DNA of 8,069 nt from Treponema sp. (GTDB lineage: Bacteria; Spirochaetota; Spirochaetia; Treponematales; Breznakiellaceae), in contig JAISPH010000035.1 of NCBI GenBank assembly GCA_031275035.1, forward strand, positions 1 to 8,069. The letters run 5' to 3'. Shown here one piece after another: positions 1-5,444 of this stretch (positions are counted from its first letter, which is position 1; every line of letters starts with the position of its first letter). The translations under genes were made by a program, and so were the position numbers. The notes beneath the pieces were generated by a model. That model searched no databases, was not told the origin of the DNA, and saw only the letters and a list, made by a program, of their open reading frames with translations.

Positions 1-132
1 CGGCATATAGACGCATTGCGTATATCACCCCCGCCCCGGTATGTATACGCACTTCGTATATATCCCCCCAAAACCGCCTATAAACGTACTTCGTATATAT
101 CGCCCCGGACCCGCCACCCCCCACTCTTTCCC

Positions 133-154
133 GGAAGTAAAGCGAATGCGTGTT
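133..154 (+). repeat. Divergent array-unit subtype, copy 1 (copy 2 at 417-438)
   Basis: Both copies read GGAA, one variable base, then TAAAGCGAATGCGTGTT, and both are followed shortly by ATCC. They match in 21 of 22 positions at an offset of 284 bp. They sit where normal array units would be expected but lack the TATATACG arms. They therefore form a second, separately conserved unit type rather than random decay. Confidence 0.7.
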
Positions 155-229
155 ACATCCGCCCGGCATATAGACACAGTTCGTCTAATCGGCTCTTTCT
201 TGGTATATATACGCAATTCGTATATATCT

Positions 230-268
230 CCCCCAAACCCTCAGCCCCACCCGTCCCGGCCCCTCCCC
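230..268 (-). other. Potential G-quadruplex cluster on the minus strand
   Basis: The plus strand has seven runs of three or more C: 230-234, 238-240, 245-248, 250-252, 255-257, 260-263 and 265-268. They are separated by loops of 3, 4, 1, 2, 2 and 1 bases. The minus strand therefore satisfies the usual G3+N1-7 quadruplex rule with spare runs. It occupies the longest spacer of the array. A weaker four-run candidate with loops of 3, 4 and 7 bases lies at 103-132. This is sequence potential only. Confidence 0.6.
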
Positions 269-301
269 AGCATATATATGTACTTCGTATATATCACCAC
301 C
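266..301 (+). repeat. Exact 36-bp duplicate, copy 1
   Basis: This block is one array unit plus its flanking spacer bases, and it is identical to positions 450-485. The offset of 184 bp is almost exactly five 37-bp periods. Similarity continues, with substitutions, through the next unit (307-332 versus 491-516). This indicates a segmental duplication or recombination inside the array. Confidence 0.85.
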
Positions 302-449
302 TGTCCGCATATATACGCAGTTCGTATATATCGCCCCAGACCCGCGTATATACGCAATACGTATATATCGCCGCCTCAGCACTTATAGACGCATTGCGTA
401 TAATCGGCCCTGGCCAGGAAATAAAGCGAATGCGTGTTCTATCCACCTG

Positions 450-485
450 CCCAGCATATATATGTACTTCGTATATATCACCACC
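450..485 (+). repeat. Exact 36-bp duplicate, copy 2
   Basis: Identical to positions 266-301, as described there. The preceding units differ (203-228 is a full palindrome, 418-443 is the divergent subtype), so the duplicated segment begins just upstream of this block. Confidence 0.85.
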
Positions 486-516
486 CGCCCGCATATAGAC
501 GTAATGCGTATATATC

Positions 517-716
517 GCCCCTCTTCCCCGGTAAAGGCCAGACCCGCCGCCCCAACTTTCCACTTCACACACTCTCCCCGCCCCGGTAAAAGCAATCCGC
601 CGCCAGGAGGGCGGATTGTATCCGCGGGGCAACGGCATGGATGTCGCCGGCGTCCGTGCCGTCCGTGGTTAAATCGGCGATTTTTCGGGGTTTTACGCGC
701 GAAGCGCAACAAACTT
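517..716. other. Non-coding region between repeat array and GGDEF gene
   Basis: No convincing gene. The left part is a C-rich extension of the array. CCCCGGTAAA occurs at 526-535 and again at 581-590, resembling the bases leading into the divergent array unit near 131-141. A strong hairpin lies at 593-618. A small inverted repeat, AAATC-GGC-GATTT followed by TT, lies at about 671-685. A GCGC-GAA-GCGC hairpin lies near 698-708, just past the stop of the minus-strand gene. Confidence 0.6.
588..618 (-). terminator. Probable rho-independent terminator of the cNMP-GGDEF operon
   Basis: CAATCCGCC (593-601) and GGCGGATTG (610-618) form a perfect 9-bp stem with an 8-nt loop. Read on the minus strand, the stem is followed by C and then TTTT (591-588). 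There is no T-run on the plus-strand side. It lies about 100 nt beyond the stop codon at 717. The U-tract is short, so strength is uncertain. The right arm can alternatively pair as GCGGAT (611-616) with ATCCGC (620-625). Confidence 0.45.
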
Positions 717-1715
717 CTAGTCCGCTAGTTCCACCCGGTTCCGCCCCAGGTCCTTGGCCCTTCTGAGGGCCCGGTCGGCGGTGTAGATAAGGCTTTTTTC
801 GTTATCGGCATGGACCGGCGCAACGGCGATGCCGATGCTGGTACGGGTTTCAATGACAATCTGCTCGGCGGAACCGGGGGCTTTGGACACCGGTATCCGG
901 CGCCTGCACACCGATTCCCGAATCCGCTCGGCGATATGAATGGCGTCTTTGCCGCCGGCGTCCGGAAGGAGCACTGCAAATTCATCCCCCGAAAGGCGGG
1001 CCGCCACGTCTCCGGGACGCATCTGGGTACGGAGTATTTCCGCCACGGCGATAATGACCGCATCCCCCGCGGAAACGCCGTAACTATCGTTGATATGATG
1101 AACCTTGTCCAAATCAAGCATCATCAGGGACATCTTTCTGATCCCTATGGAACCGTGTTCAAACCGGTCCTTGATCGATTCCTCAAGAAAACGGCGGTTG
1201 TACAAGCCGGTAAGCTCATCCGTAATGGCCCTGCGCCGGGCCGTCTCGCCCCAGCTCATCAGATCCTTCAGGTGGCGGGAGGATTGTTCCAGCCACATAT
1301 TCTGCACCGCCCCGATAGCCTTGAGCATCTTAACCCCTATCATGGGATGTTCAAAGATGATGCGGTAAAAATCTATTCCCTGAAGGACCATCACGTCCGA
1401 TGCGGTTTTTGCAATGATGGTGGCGGACCGGGGTTCATTGGCAATGACGGACATCTCCCCAAAAAAATCCCCCGGTTGTATCTTAAACATCCACCGCTGG
1501 GTACCATCGGACTGGGAAACATAGGCGTTTAATTCGCCGGACAGAAGGATAAACAGCTCCTCCCCGGCGTCTCCTTCCTTAAAAATATGGGCCCCCGCGC
1601 CGACCCGGCGGCGTTCCAGAAAAGCGGTAACCGCATTAAATTCCAGTTCGCTCATGGCGGCAAAGATGGAGGACTGGATCAGCACAGGATCGGCGACGGG
1701 GTTTTCTCCTCTCAT
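717..1715 (-). CDS. Cyclic-nucleotide-binding / GGDEF diguanylate cyclase
   Basis: A 332-residue cytoplasmic protein predicted to make cyclic di-GMP from two GTP under control of a bound cyclic nucleotide. Residues ~15-130 form a cNMP-binding fold whose phosphate cassette is intact: FGE at 85-87 and PRSAT at 95-99. A helical linker (~130-160) leads to a GGDEF domain starting with DELTGLYNRR (166-175). Metal-site residues D201 and D203 and the following N209/D210 are present. The signature is SGDEF (242-246), a variant of GGDEF compatible with activity in other members. RPGD (233-236), exactly five residues before it, is a product-inhibition I-site. H206 replaces the usual lysine of the DxDxFK stretch. 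No membrane segment is seen. The ATG overlaps the upstream gene's stop as ATGA, with AGGGA ~9 nt upstream, so translation is probably coupled. Activity and choice of cAMP or cGMP are inferred, not shown. Confidence 0.9.
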   Translation of the reverse strand: MRGENPVADPVLIQSSIFAAMSELEFNAVTAFLERRRVGAGAHIFKEGDAGEELFILLSGELNAYVSQSDGTQRWMFKIQPGDFFGEMSVIANEPRSATIIAKTASDVMVLQGIDFYRIIFEHPMIGVKMLKAIGAVQNMWLEQSSRHLKDLMSWGETARRRAITDELTGLYNRRFLEESIKDRFEHGSIGIRKMSLMMLDLDKVHHINDSYGVSAGDAVIIAVAEILRTQMRPGDVAARLSGDEFAVLLPDAGGKDAIHIAERIRESVCRRRIPVSKAPGSAEQIVIETRTSIGIAVAPVHADNEKSLIYTADRALRRAKDLGRNRVELAD

Positions 1716-2713
1716 TGTTTATGTCCCTGACAGCGGACGATGGTATTGCCGCCGGCCCGCCAGGCATCCAGAAGCCGGGTATAGGTATTCTGAAAAAGCT
1801 CATCCCACACGGATTCATCCTCCGGCCAGACTGCATAGGAAATAGTACAGGAAAAAGTAAAGGCCGGTATGTTTTTTTGGGCGGGGACCGGACTTAAAGC
1901 CGCAATAGAGGCCGATAATTCCTTTGCCATTTTTTCCGCCTGGGAGGCGCTACAGCGGTTGATCAGCACCCCCGCTTCATTGCTTTTGAAGCGCAACGGC
2001 CAGCCCCGGCCTATGCGGCGGGCGCTGTTTTTCAGGATGATGGCAATGCGGACCATGGCCTCATCTCCGGCGCCGTGCCCCCGGGAATCCACCAGAACCT
2101 TGAACCTGTCCGGTTTCAGCATGATAAGCGCCGTAGGGGTTTCCAGGATACGGTTTATCTCGTCGGTGAGGAAGGACTGTTTCCAAAGTCCCGTGCCAGG
2201 GTCCTCATAGGCCCGTCGGTGCAGTTCCTGAACCCAGGACAGGTTTTCCAGAATAAGCCGCTGGGTGGATTTTATTCTGGCGGTAATCATAAGGATGGCC
2301 CCCAGAAAGATCCGCGAAACGGTCTGGGGAGCCTCCAGGGTAAAGCGATCCATGTTCAGGCCGTAACCGGGGAACATGATCAGGGCGGCGTCTTCCGTCG
2401 CTTCGGCGCAGGCATCGTACTCGGCCCGGCGGGCAAAGTCAAAGTCCCCGATGGTATCCCCCGGAGCAAACCGGGCAATTTCATCGTCGTCCTCGTCGGG
2501 ACGGATCTTAAAAACCCGGACGGCCCCGGTAACAAGAAGGTAGAAATGATCCGCCCGTTCACCCTGCGAAAAGAGCCGCGCCCCCCGGCGAAGCTGCAGA
2601 AAGCCGGCCCGTTCACGGACAAGCGTCAGCTCGTTGTCCAGGAGGGAGGAGAACAATTCCACCTTTTCTATGGGCGACAGATCAAAGCCACCGGACTGTA
2701 ACGCCTGGGCCAT
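1712..2713 (-). CDS. Degenerate cNMP-binding / GGDEF-like protein, likely non-catalytic
   Basis: A 333-residue paralogue of the next gene with the same architecture: cyclic-nucleotide-binding fold (~20-130), helical linker, then a GGDEF-like domain (~165-325). Numbering below is from the ATG at 2713. Every key site is altered. The phosphate cassette reads IGDFDF, with D for the usual E, and the PRxAT arginine position is Y. The DxLTGLYNRR region has become EDPGTGLWKQSF. The first metal aspartate is replaced (LKPDRFK). The GGDEF position reads KSNEA (about 243-247), and no RxxD site precedes it. I infer a pseudo-enzyme, perhaps a regulatory or dimer partner of the active paralogue with which it overlaps by 4 nt. 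Start choice: GGAGG at 2720-2724 sits 6 nt before the ATG at 2711-2713. A TTG two codons upstream directly abuts the GGAGG and is unlikely. The frame is intact, so this is a maintained gene rather than a pseudogene. Confidence 0.85.
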   Translation of the reverse strand: MAQALQSGGFDLSPIEKVELFSSLLDNELTLVRERAGFLQLRRGARLFSQGERADHFYLLVTGAVRVFKIRPDEDDDEIARFAPGDTIGDFDFARRAEYDACAEATEDAALIMFPGYGLNMDRFTLEAPQTVSRIFLGAILMITARIKSTQRLILENLSWVQELHRRAYEDPGTGLWKQSFLTDEINRILETPTALIMLKPDRFKVLVDSRGHGAGDEAMVRIAIILKNSARRIGRGWPLRFKSNEAGVLINRCSASQAEKMAKELSASIAALSPVPAQKNIPAFTFSCTISYAVWPEDESVWDELFQNTYTRLLDAWRAGGNTIVRCQGHKQ

Positions 2714-2719
2714 CGGCAA

Positions 2720-2724
2720 CCTCC
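2720..2724 (-). promoter_or_regulatory. Ribosome binding site deciding the start of the upstream cNMP-GGDEF gene
   Basis: The minus strand reads GGAGG, then TTGCCG, then ATG. A 6-nt spacer favours the ATG at 2713 over the in-frame TTG at 2719, which has no spacer. Confidence 0.75.
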
Positions 2725-2731
2725 GATCTCA

Positions 2732-2760
2732 AGTATACAAAAAAACGCCTTCCTGTAACA
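2732..2760 (-). promoter_or_regulatory. Candidate promoter for the cNMP-GGDEF pair
   Basis: TATACT (2737-2732 on the minus strand) is a near-consensus -10 box. The candidate -35 region about 17 nt upstream (TGTTAC) is weak. The spacer contains a run of seven T. Transcription would begin near 2725, giving a very short leader just covering the GGAGG. An earlier start within the T-rich stretch at 2765-2800 is also possible. Confidence 0.35.
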
Positions 2761-2784
2761 TCGGCTGTTAAAAATTACGCCAAA

Positions 2785-2821
2785 AAACGCAAAAACAAAC
2801 AATTCCCGGCGCGGCGGCGCC
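2785..2821 (-). terminator. Probable terminator after the alcohol dehydrogenase gene
   Basis: On the minus strand GGCGC (2821-2817), loop CGCC, GCGCC (2812-2808) is followed after GGGAA by a T-rich stretch, TTGTTTGTTTTTGCGTTTTTT. The U-rich tract begins about 5 nt after the stem, so the geometry is imperfect. It sits ~30 nt past the stop at 2851, where an operon break before the regulator pair is expected. Confidence 0.45.
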
Positions 2822-2850
2822 CCTGTGCGGACCGGCAATACGGCGAGCCG

Positions 2851-4059
2851 TCAGCGCTTGATCCGTATTTTTTCTATGACCGAACGGAACCGGTCCCGGT
2901 CGAACAATACCGGTACCGGGTAGAGGGGATTGCTCTCTTTGTCCGCCCACCGGATCATCCGGGGGATATCCTCATCCTTGATAAAATCGAAACCCCTGGG
3001 AATTCCCATCCGCTCGTTCATGGCGTAGATGGCGGCGATAAAGGCCCAGGCCTTGCCGGCGTCGCCGGAACCTTCGATACCCGCCGCCTCCGCAAGACGG
3101 GCCAGCTTCCGGTGAACCCTGGCCCCGTACTCTTCCAGTACCACCGGCAGAATCACCGCATTGGCCAGGCCGTGGGGGGCATTGTAGAGCCCCCCCAGGG
3201 TATGGGCAATGGCATGGATATTACCTACCCCCGCCCGGGTAAAGGCGAAACCCGCCTTGTAGGAGGCCAGCAGCATAGCCTGCCGGGCCTCCAGATTCCG
3301 GCCGTCCTTATAGACCTTTTCCAGGTTTGCAAAGATCGCCGTTACCGCTTCCAGGGCAAAGCGTATGCTTTCCCTGGTATTGTAGGTCCAGCAGAGATAG
3401 GCCTCCACCGCATGGGTCAGGGCATCCATGCCGGTGGAGGCGCTTATCGCCGGAGGGAGCCCCGCGGACAGCTCCGGGTCCAGCACCGCATAGCGGGGAA
3501 TCAGGTGCAGATCCATGATGGCGTACTTATGGCGCGTTTCGGTATCGGTTATCAGGGCGGCGATGGTGGTCTCGCTTCCGGTCCCGGCGGTGGTGGGAAC
3601 GGCGATAAGGGGGGGCAGTTTCTTCCATACTCTGAGGAGTCCTCCCATCTGATTGACGGTACGATTGGGGAAACGTACCCGGGCGCCGGCAGCTTTGGCG
3701 GCGTCCATGGCGGAACCCCCGCCCACGGCGATAAGGCCGTCGCAGCCTTCCGCCAGATACAGTTTCTGGATGGCGTTAACCGTATTGACCGAAGGATTAG
3801 ACTCGACTTCACTGTACTGAACAAAGGCGATCCCGGCCTTGTCCAGGATACCCGTTACTTTACCGGCGATGCCCGCCTTAACAAGTCCGGGATCGGTTAC
3901 CACCAGGGGTTTTTGTACCCCCTCTTTTCCCAAAAGGCCGGGAATTTCCCCGATGCTTCCCGCCCCTGCCACCGGGATCGCCTTCCGCCAGGCCAAAACC
4001 CTTGCGCCATAATTAAATACAAACTGGAAAATACGGCAGTAAACAAACTTCAACCCCAT
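2851..4059 (-). CDS. Iron-containing alcohol dehydrogenase
   Basis: A 402-residue cytoplasmic member of the group III (iron-dependent) alcohol dehydrogenases, which interconvert aldehydes or ketones and alcohols with NAD(P)H. The N-terminal Rossmann-like part carries GGGSAMDAAK (113-122), the nucleotide-binding signature, and PTTAGTGSE (155-163). The helical metal domain has D212 and H216 in MDALTHAVEAY, H282 in IHAIAH, and H296 in APHG. The spacing (4 between the first two, 14 between the last two) matches the Asp-His-His-His iron site of the family. Length is typical. The first ~25 residues (KFVYCRIFQFVFNYG) are hydrophobic/aromatic but lead into the fold and do not look like a signal peptide. 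The ATG is preceded by GGAGG at 4065-4069 with a 5-nt spacer. Substrate (ethanol, propanediol or another) cannot be told from sequence. It is a single-gene unit, transcribed away from the symporter. Confidence 0.92.
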   Translation of the reverse strand: MGLKFVYCRIFQFVFNYGARVLAWRKAIPVAGAGSIGEIPGLLGKEGVQKPLVVTDPGLVKAGIAGKVTGILDKAGIAFVQYSEVESNPSVNTVNAIQKLYLAEGCDGLIAVGGGSAMDAAKAAGARVRFPNRTVNQMGGLLRVWKKLPPLIAVPTTAGTGSETTIAALITDTETRHKYAIMDLHLIPRYAVLDPELSAGLPPAISASTGMDALTHAVEAYLCWTYNTRESIRFALEAVTAIFANLEKVYKDGRNLEARQAMLLASYKAGFAFTRAGVGNIHAIAHTLGGLYNAPHGLANAVILPVVLEEYGARVHRKLARLAEAAGIEGSGDAGKAWAFIAAIYAMNERMGIPRGFDFIKDEDIPRMIRWADKESNPLYPVPVLFDRDRFRSVIEKIRIKR

Positions 4060-4069
4060 AATACCCTCC

Positions 4070-4175
4070 GCATTTCATCGTGTGGTCTCTTTTTCCGTCA
4101 TATCACTGTACTATGATCCATAATTGCAGGCAAAGTAACCCGGTCCGGCCCCCGGCGGAAATTTCAGGGCAGGGT
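4070..4175. promoter_or_regulatory. Divergent intergenic region with candidate promoters on both strands
   Basis: Between the alcohol dehydrogenase (minus) and the symporter (plus). Plus strand: TATGAT at 4112-4117 is a 5/6 match to a -10 box, with a poor T-rich -35 region near 4089-4094. Minus strand: TTGCCT (4133-4128) and TACAGT (4110-4105), separated by 17 nt, form a weak -35/-10 pair toward the dehydrogenase. The two candidate -10 boxes nearly touch, so the promoters could compete. These are matches by eye only. Confidence 0.35.
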
Positions 4176-5444
4176 ATGGACCCCGGCCCTCCGATCAAGT
4201 ATGCTCTAACCATGAAAGTCTGGCTAAAACTCTTGATAGGTTCCCTGCTCGGCGTACTGCTGGGTTTTTTTCTGCCCTATGAGAACCAAACAATACTTTC
4301 GGGACTAGCCTGGTTTGAAAGCCTGGCTCTCAGGGTCGGCCGGTATACGGCGGTGCCGATTTTAATTTTTTCCCTGACCATCGCAATCTACGAGCTGCGC
4401 CAGGACGGGCAGTTCTGGAAACTGGTCTTTCAGAGCTTTCTAATCATAGCGGGGAGCGCCCTCTTTGTCATAACCATGGGCATCATCGTTACCCTGATTT
4501 TCTCTCCCGCCAGAATTCCTATTTCGATTGAAGAACAGCTCAGTATAGTATCCCTGGGGGTGTCGGAGAATGTGCTGGAACTTTTCCCAAGCAATATGTT
4601 TTCCGCCCTGGTAAGCGAGAACCTCTATTTGCTGCCGGTTTATATCTTCGCCTTTTTCCTGGGGATGGGTTTCTCCTATGACCGGAACTATACCAAACCG
4701 GTAATCTCCTTCACCGATTCCCTCTCCCGGATCTTCTATTACATTGCTTCCTTCTTTTCGGAGATCCTCGGCTTTGTGATGATCCTCCTGGCCGCCTATT
4801 GGGCCATCAGATACCACGGCGTTGTCCGGGCCAAGGTGTTCCGGGATCTTATCCTGCTGCTGGGTACATTCAGCGTGGTCCTTGGCTTTGGCATTCTGCC
4901 CCTCTTCCTCTACGCGCTCCGGCCCAAAACCAACCCCTGGACCGTTCTCTACGGCTCCCTAGGCCCGGCGATTGGAGCCTTTTTTTCCGGGGACATCAAC
5001 TTTACCCTGCCGGTGCTGGTACGGCATGTCAAGGAAAATCTGGGGGCAAGGCGGCGTTCCAATACGGTAACCATCTCCCTTTTTACCATATTTGGCCGGG
5101 CCGGAAGCGCCATGGTGGCGGCGGCAACCTTTATCGTTATTATCAAATCCTACATAAGCCTGAAGATCAATCCGGCGGATATACTTTCCATTGGAGGCAG
5201 GGCCTTCCTCATCTCCTTCTTCCTGGCCCGCCATCCCGGAGACGGGGCCTTTGCCGCCCTGGGGGTGCTCTGCCTGGGATTTGGCCGGGGCTACGAGGCG
5301 GGATACTTGATCCTGAAGCCCCTGGCCTTTTATCTTATTGCTGTCGGGACCTTCCTTGATGTGACGCTCGCTTCTTTCGGGTCCTTCGCCCTGGCAAAGA
5401 TAAACGGCTTCCAGGAAGAGAAGAGTCCCCGGCATTTTATATGA
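4176..5444 (+). CDS. Divergent dicarboxylate/amino-acid:cation symporter (SDF family) membrane protein
   Basis: About 422 residues, multi-spanning inner-membrane protein resembling the sodium:dicarboxylate/glutamate symporter family. Residues ~14-34 form the first membrane helix and several more follow. Residues ~263-290 match the family's re-entrant hairpin 1 region: PAIGAFFSGDINFTLPV followed by RHVKENLG, where typical members have a serine-rich stretch then TLPVT and a helix ending KNLG. The substrate/cation motif NMDGT expected soon after is absent. The corresponding stretch reads FGRAGSAM (~306-313). The last helix (FLDVTLASFGSFALAK, ~393-408) also lacks the usual charged pattern, so substrate and coupling ion are uncertain. 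Start: ATG 4176 has AGGG 6 nt upstream. ATG 4212 (MKVWLKLL, 410 residues) sits nearest the first helix, as in many relatives, but lacks a ribosome site. GTG 4080 precedes the likely promoter. The stop overlaps the tex start as ATGA. Confidence 0.8.
   Translation: MDPGPPIKYALTMKVWLKLLIGSLLGVLLGFFLPYENQTILSGLAWFESLALRVGRYTAVPILIFSLTIAIYELRQDGQFWKLVFQSFLIIAGSALFVITMGIIVTLIFSPARIPISIEEQLSIVSLGVSENVLELFPSNMFSALVSENLYLLPVYIFAFFLGMGFSYDRNYTKPVISFTDSLSRIFYYIASFFSEILGFVMILLAAYWAIRYHGVVRAKVFRDLILLLGTFSVVLGFGILPLFLYALRPKTNPWTVLYGSLGPAIGAFFSGDINFTLPVLVRHVKENLGARRRSNTVTISLFTIFGRAGSAMVAAATFIVIIKSYISLKINPADILSIGGRAFLISFFLARHPGDGAFAALGVLCLGFGRGYEAGYLILKPLAFYLIAVGTFLDVTLASFGSFALAKINGFQEEKSPRHFI

Larger units (their letters stand above)
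3..516 (+). repeat. Array of ~13 degenerate 26-bp palindromic units with C-rich spacers
   Basis: Units begin near 3, 39, 76, 135, 165, 203, 270, 307, 344, 380, 418, 454 and 491. A typical unit (203-228) contains TATATACG, five bases, then CGTATATA, so its outer arms are perfectly self-complementary. Units usually end in TATATATC and run in one direction. Spacers are about 11 nt and C-rich on the plus strand (for example GCCCCGGACCC after the third unit and GCCCCAGACCC after the eighth), so the whole ~37-bp block is repeated. End-to-end spacing is 36-38 bp in most steps. The exceptions are 59, 30 and 67 bp around the fourth to seventh units. The first unit lies against the window edge, so the array likely extends left. 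Function is unknown. The spacing is too short and the repeats too variable for CRISPR. I see no gene in it. Confidence 0.9.

Noticed and set aside
16..498. 160-residue plus-strand protein over the array
   Set aside because: Composition is simply translated repeat units shifting frame every ~37 bp; equally open frames exist on the other strand, and no ribosome binding site is evident.
3..516. CRISPR array
   Set aside because: Spacers are only ~11 nt, C-rich and similar to each other, and repeats are degenerate. CRISPR has near-identical repeats and unique spacers of 26 nt or more. No cas gene is in the window.
810..1532. 240-residue plus-strand reading frame
   Set aside because: Antisense shadow of the cNMP-GGDEF gene with intact motifs on the minus strand.
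1712..2713. Pseudogene call for the degenerate GGDEF paralogue
   Set aside because: Only functional residues are lost. The frame, start site, ribosome site and coupled overlap are all intact, which suggests a retained protein.
2717..2719. TTG start for the upstream cNMP-GGDEF gene
   Set aside because: The GGAGG ends directly against the TTG, leaving no spacer, whereas the ATG two codons later has a normal 6-nt spacer.
2840..2851. Small hairpin ACGG-CGAG-CCGT right after the alcohol dehydrogenase stop as a terminator
   Set aside because: Only a 4-bp stem and no T-run follows on the minus strand. The hairpin at 2808-2821 with the T-rich tract is a better candidate.
4080..4082. GTG start for the symporter
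   Set aside because: It would add a non-family N-terminal extension, has no ribosome binding site, and lies upstream of the candidate -10 box at 4112-4117.
3112..4116. 334-residue plus-strand reading frame
   Set aside because: It is antisense to the alcohol dehydrogenase, whose family motifs and iron ligands are intact. The translated product resembles no family I know.
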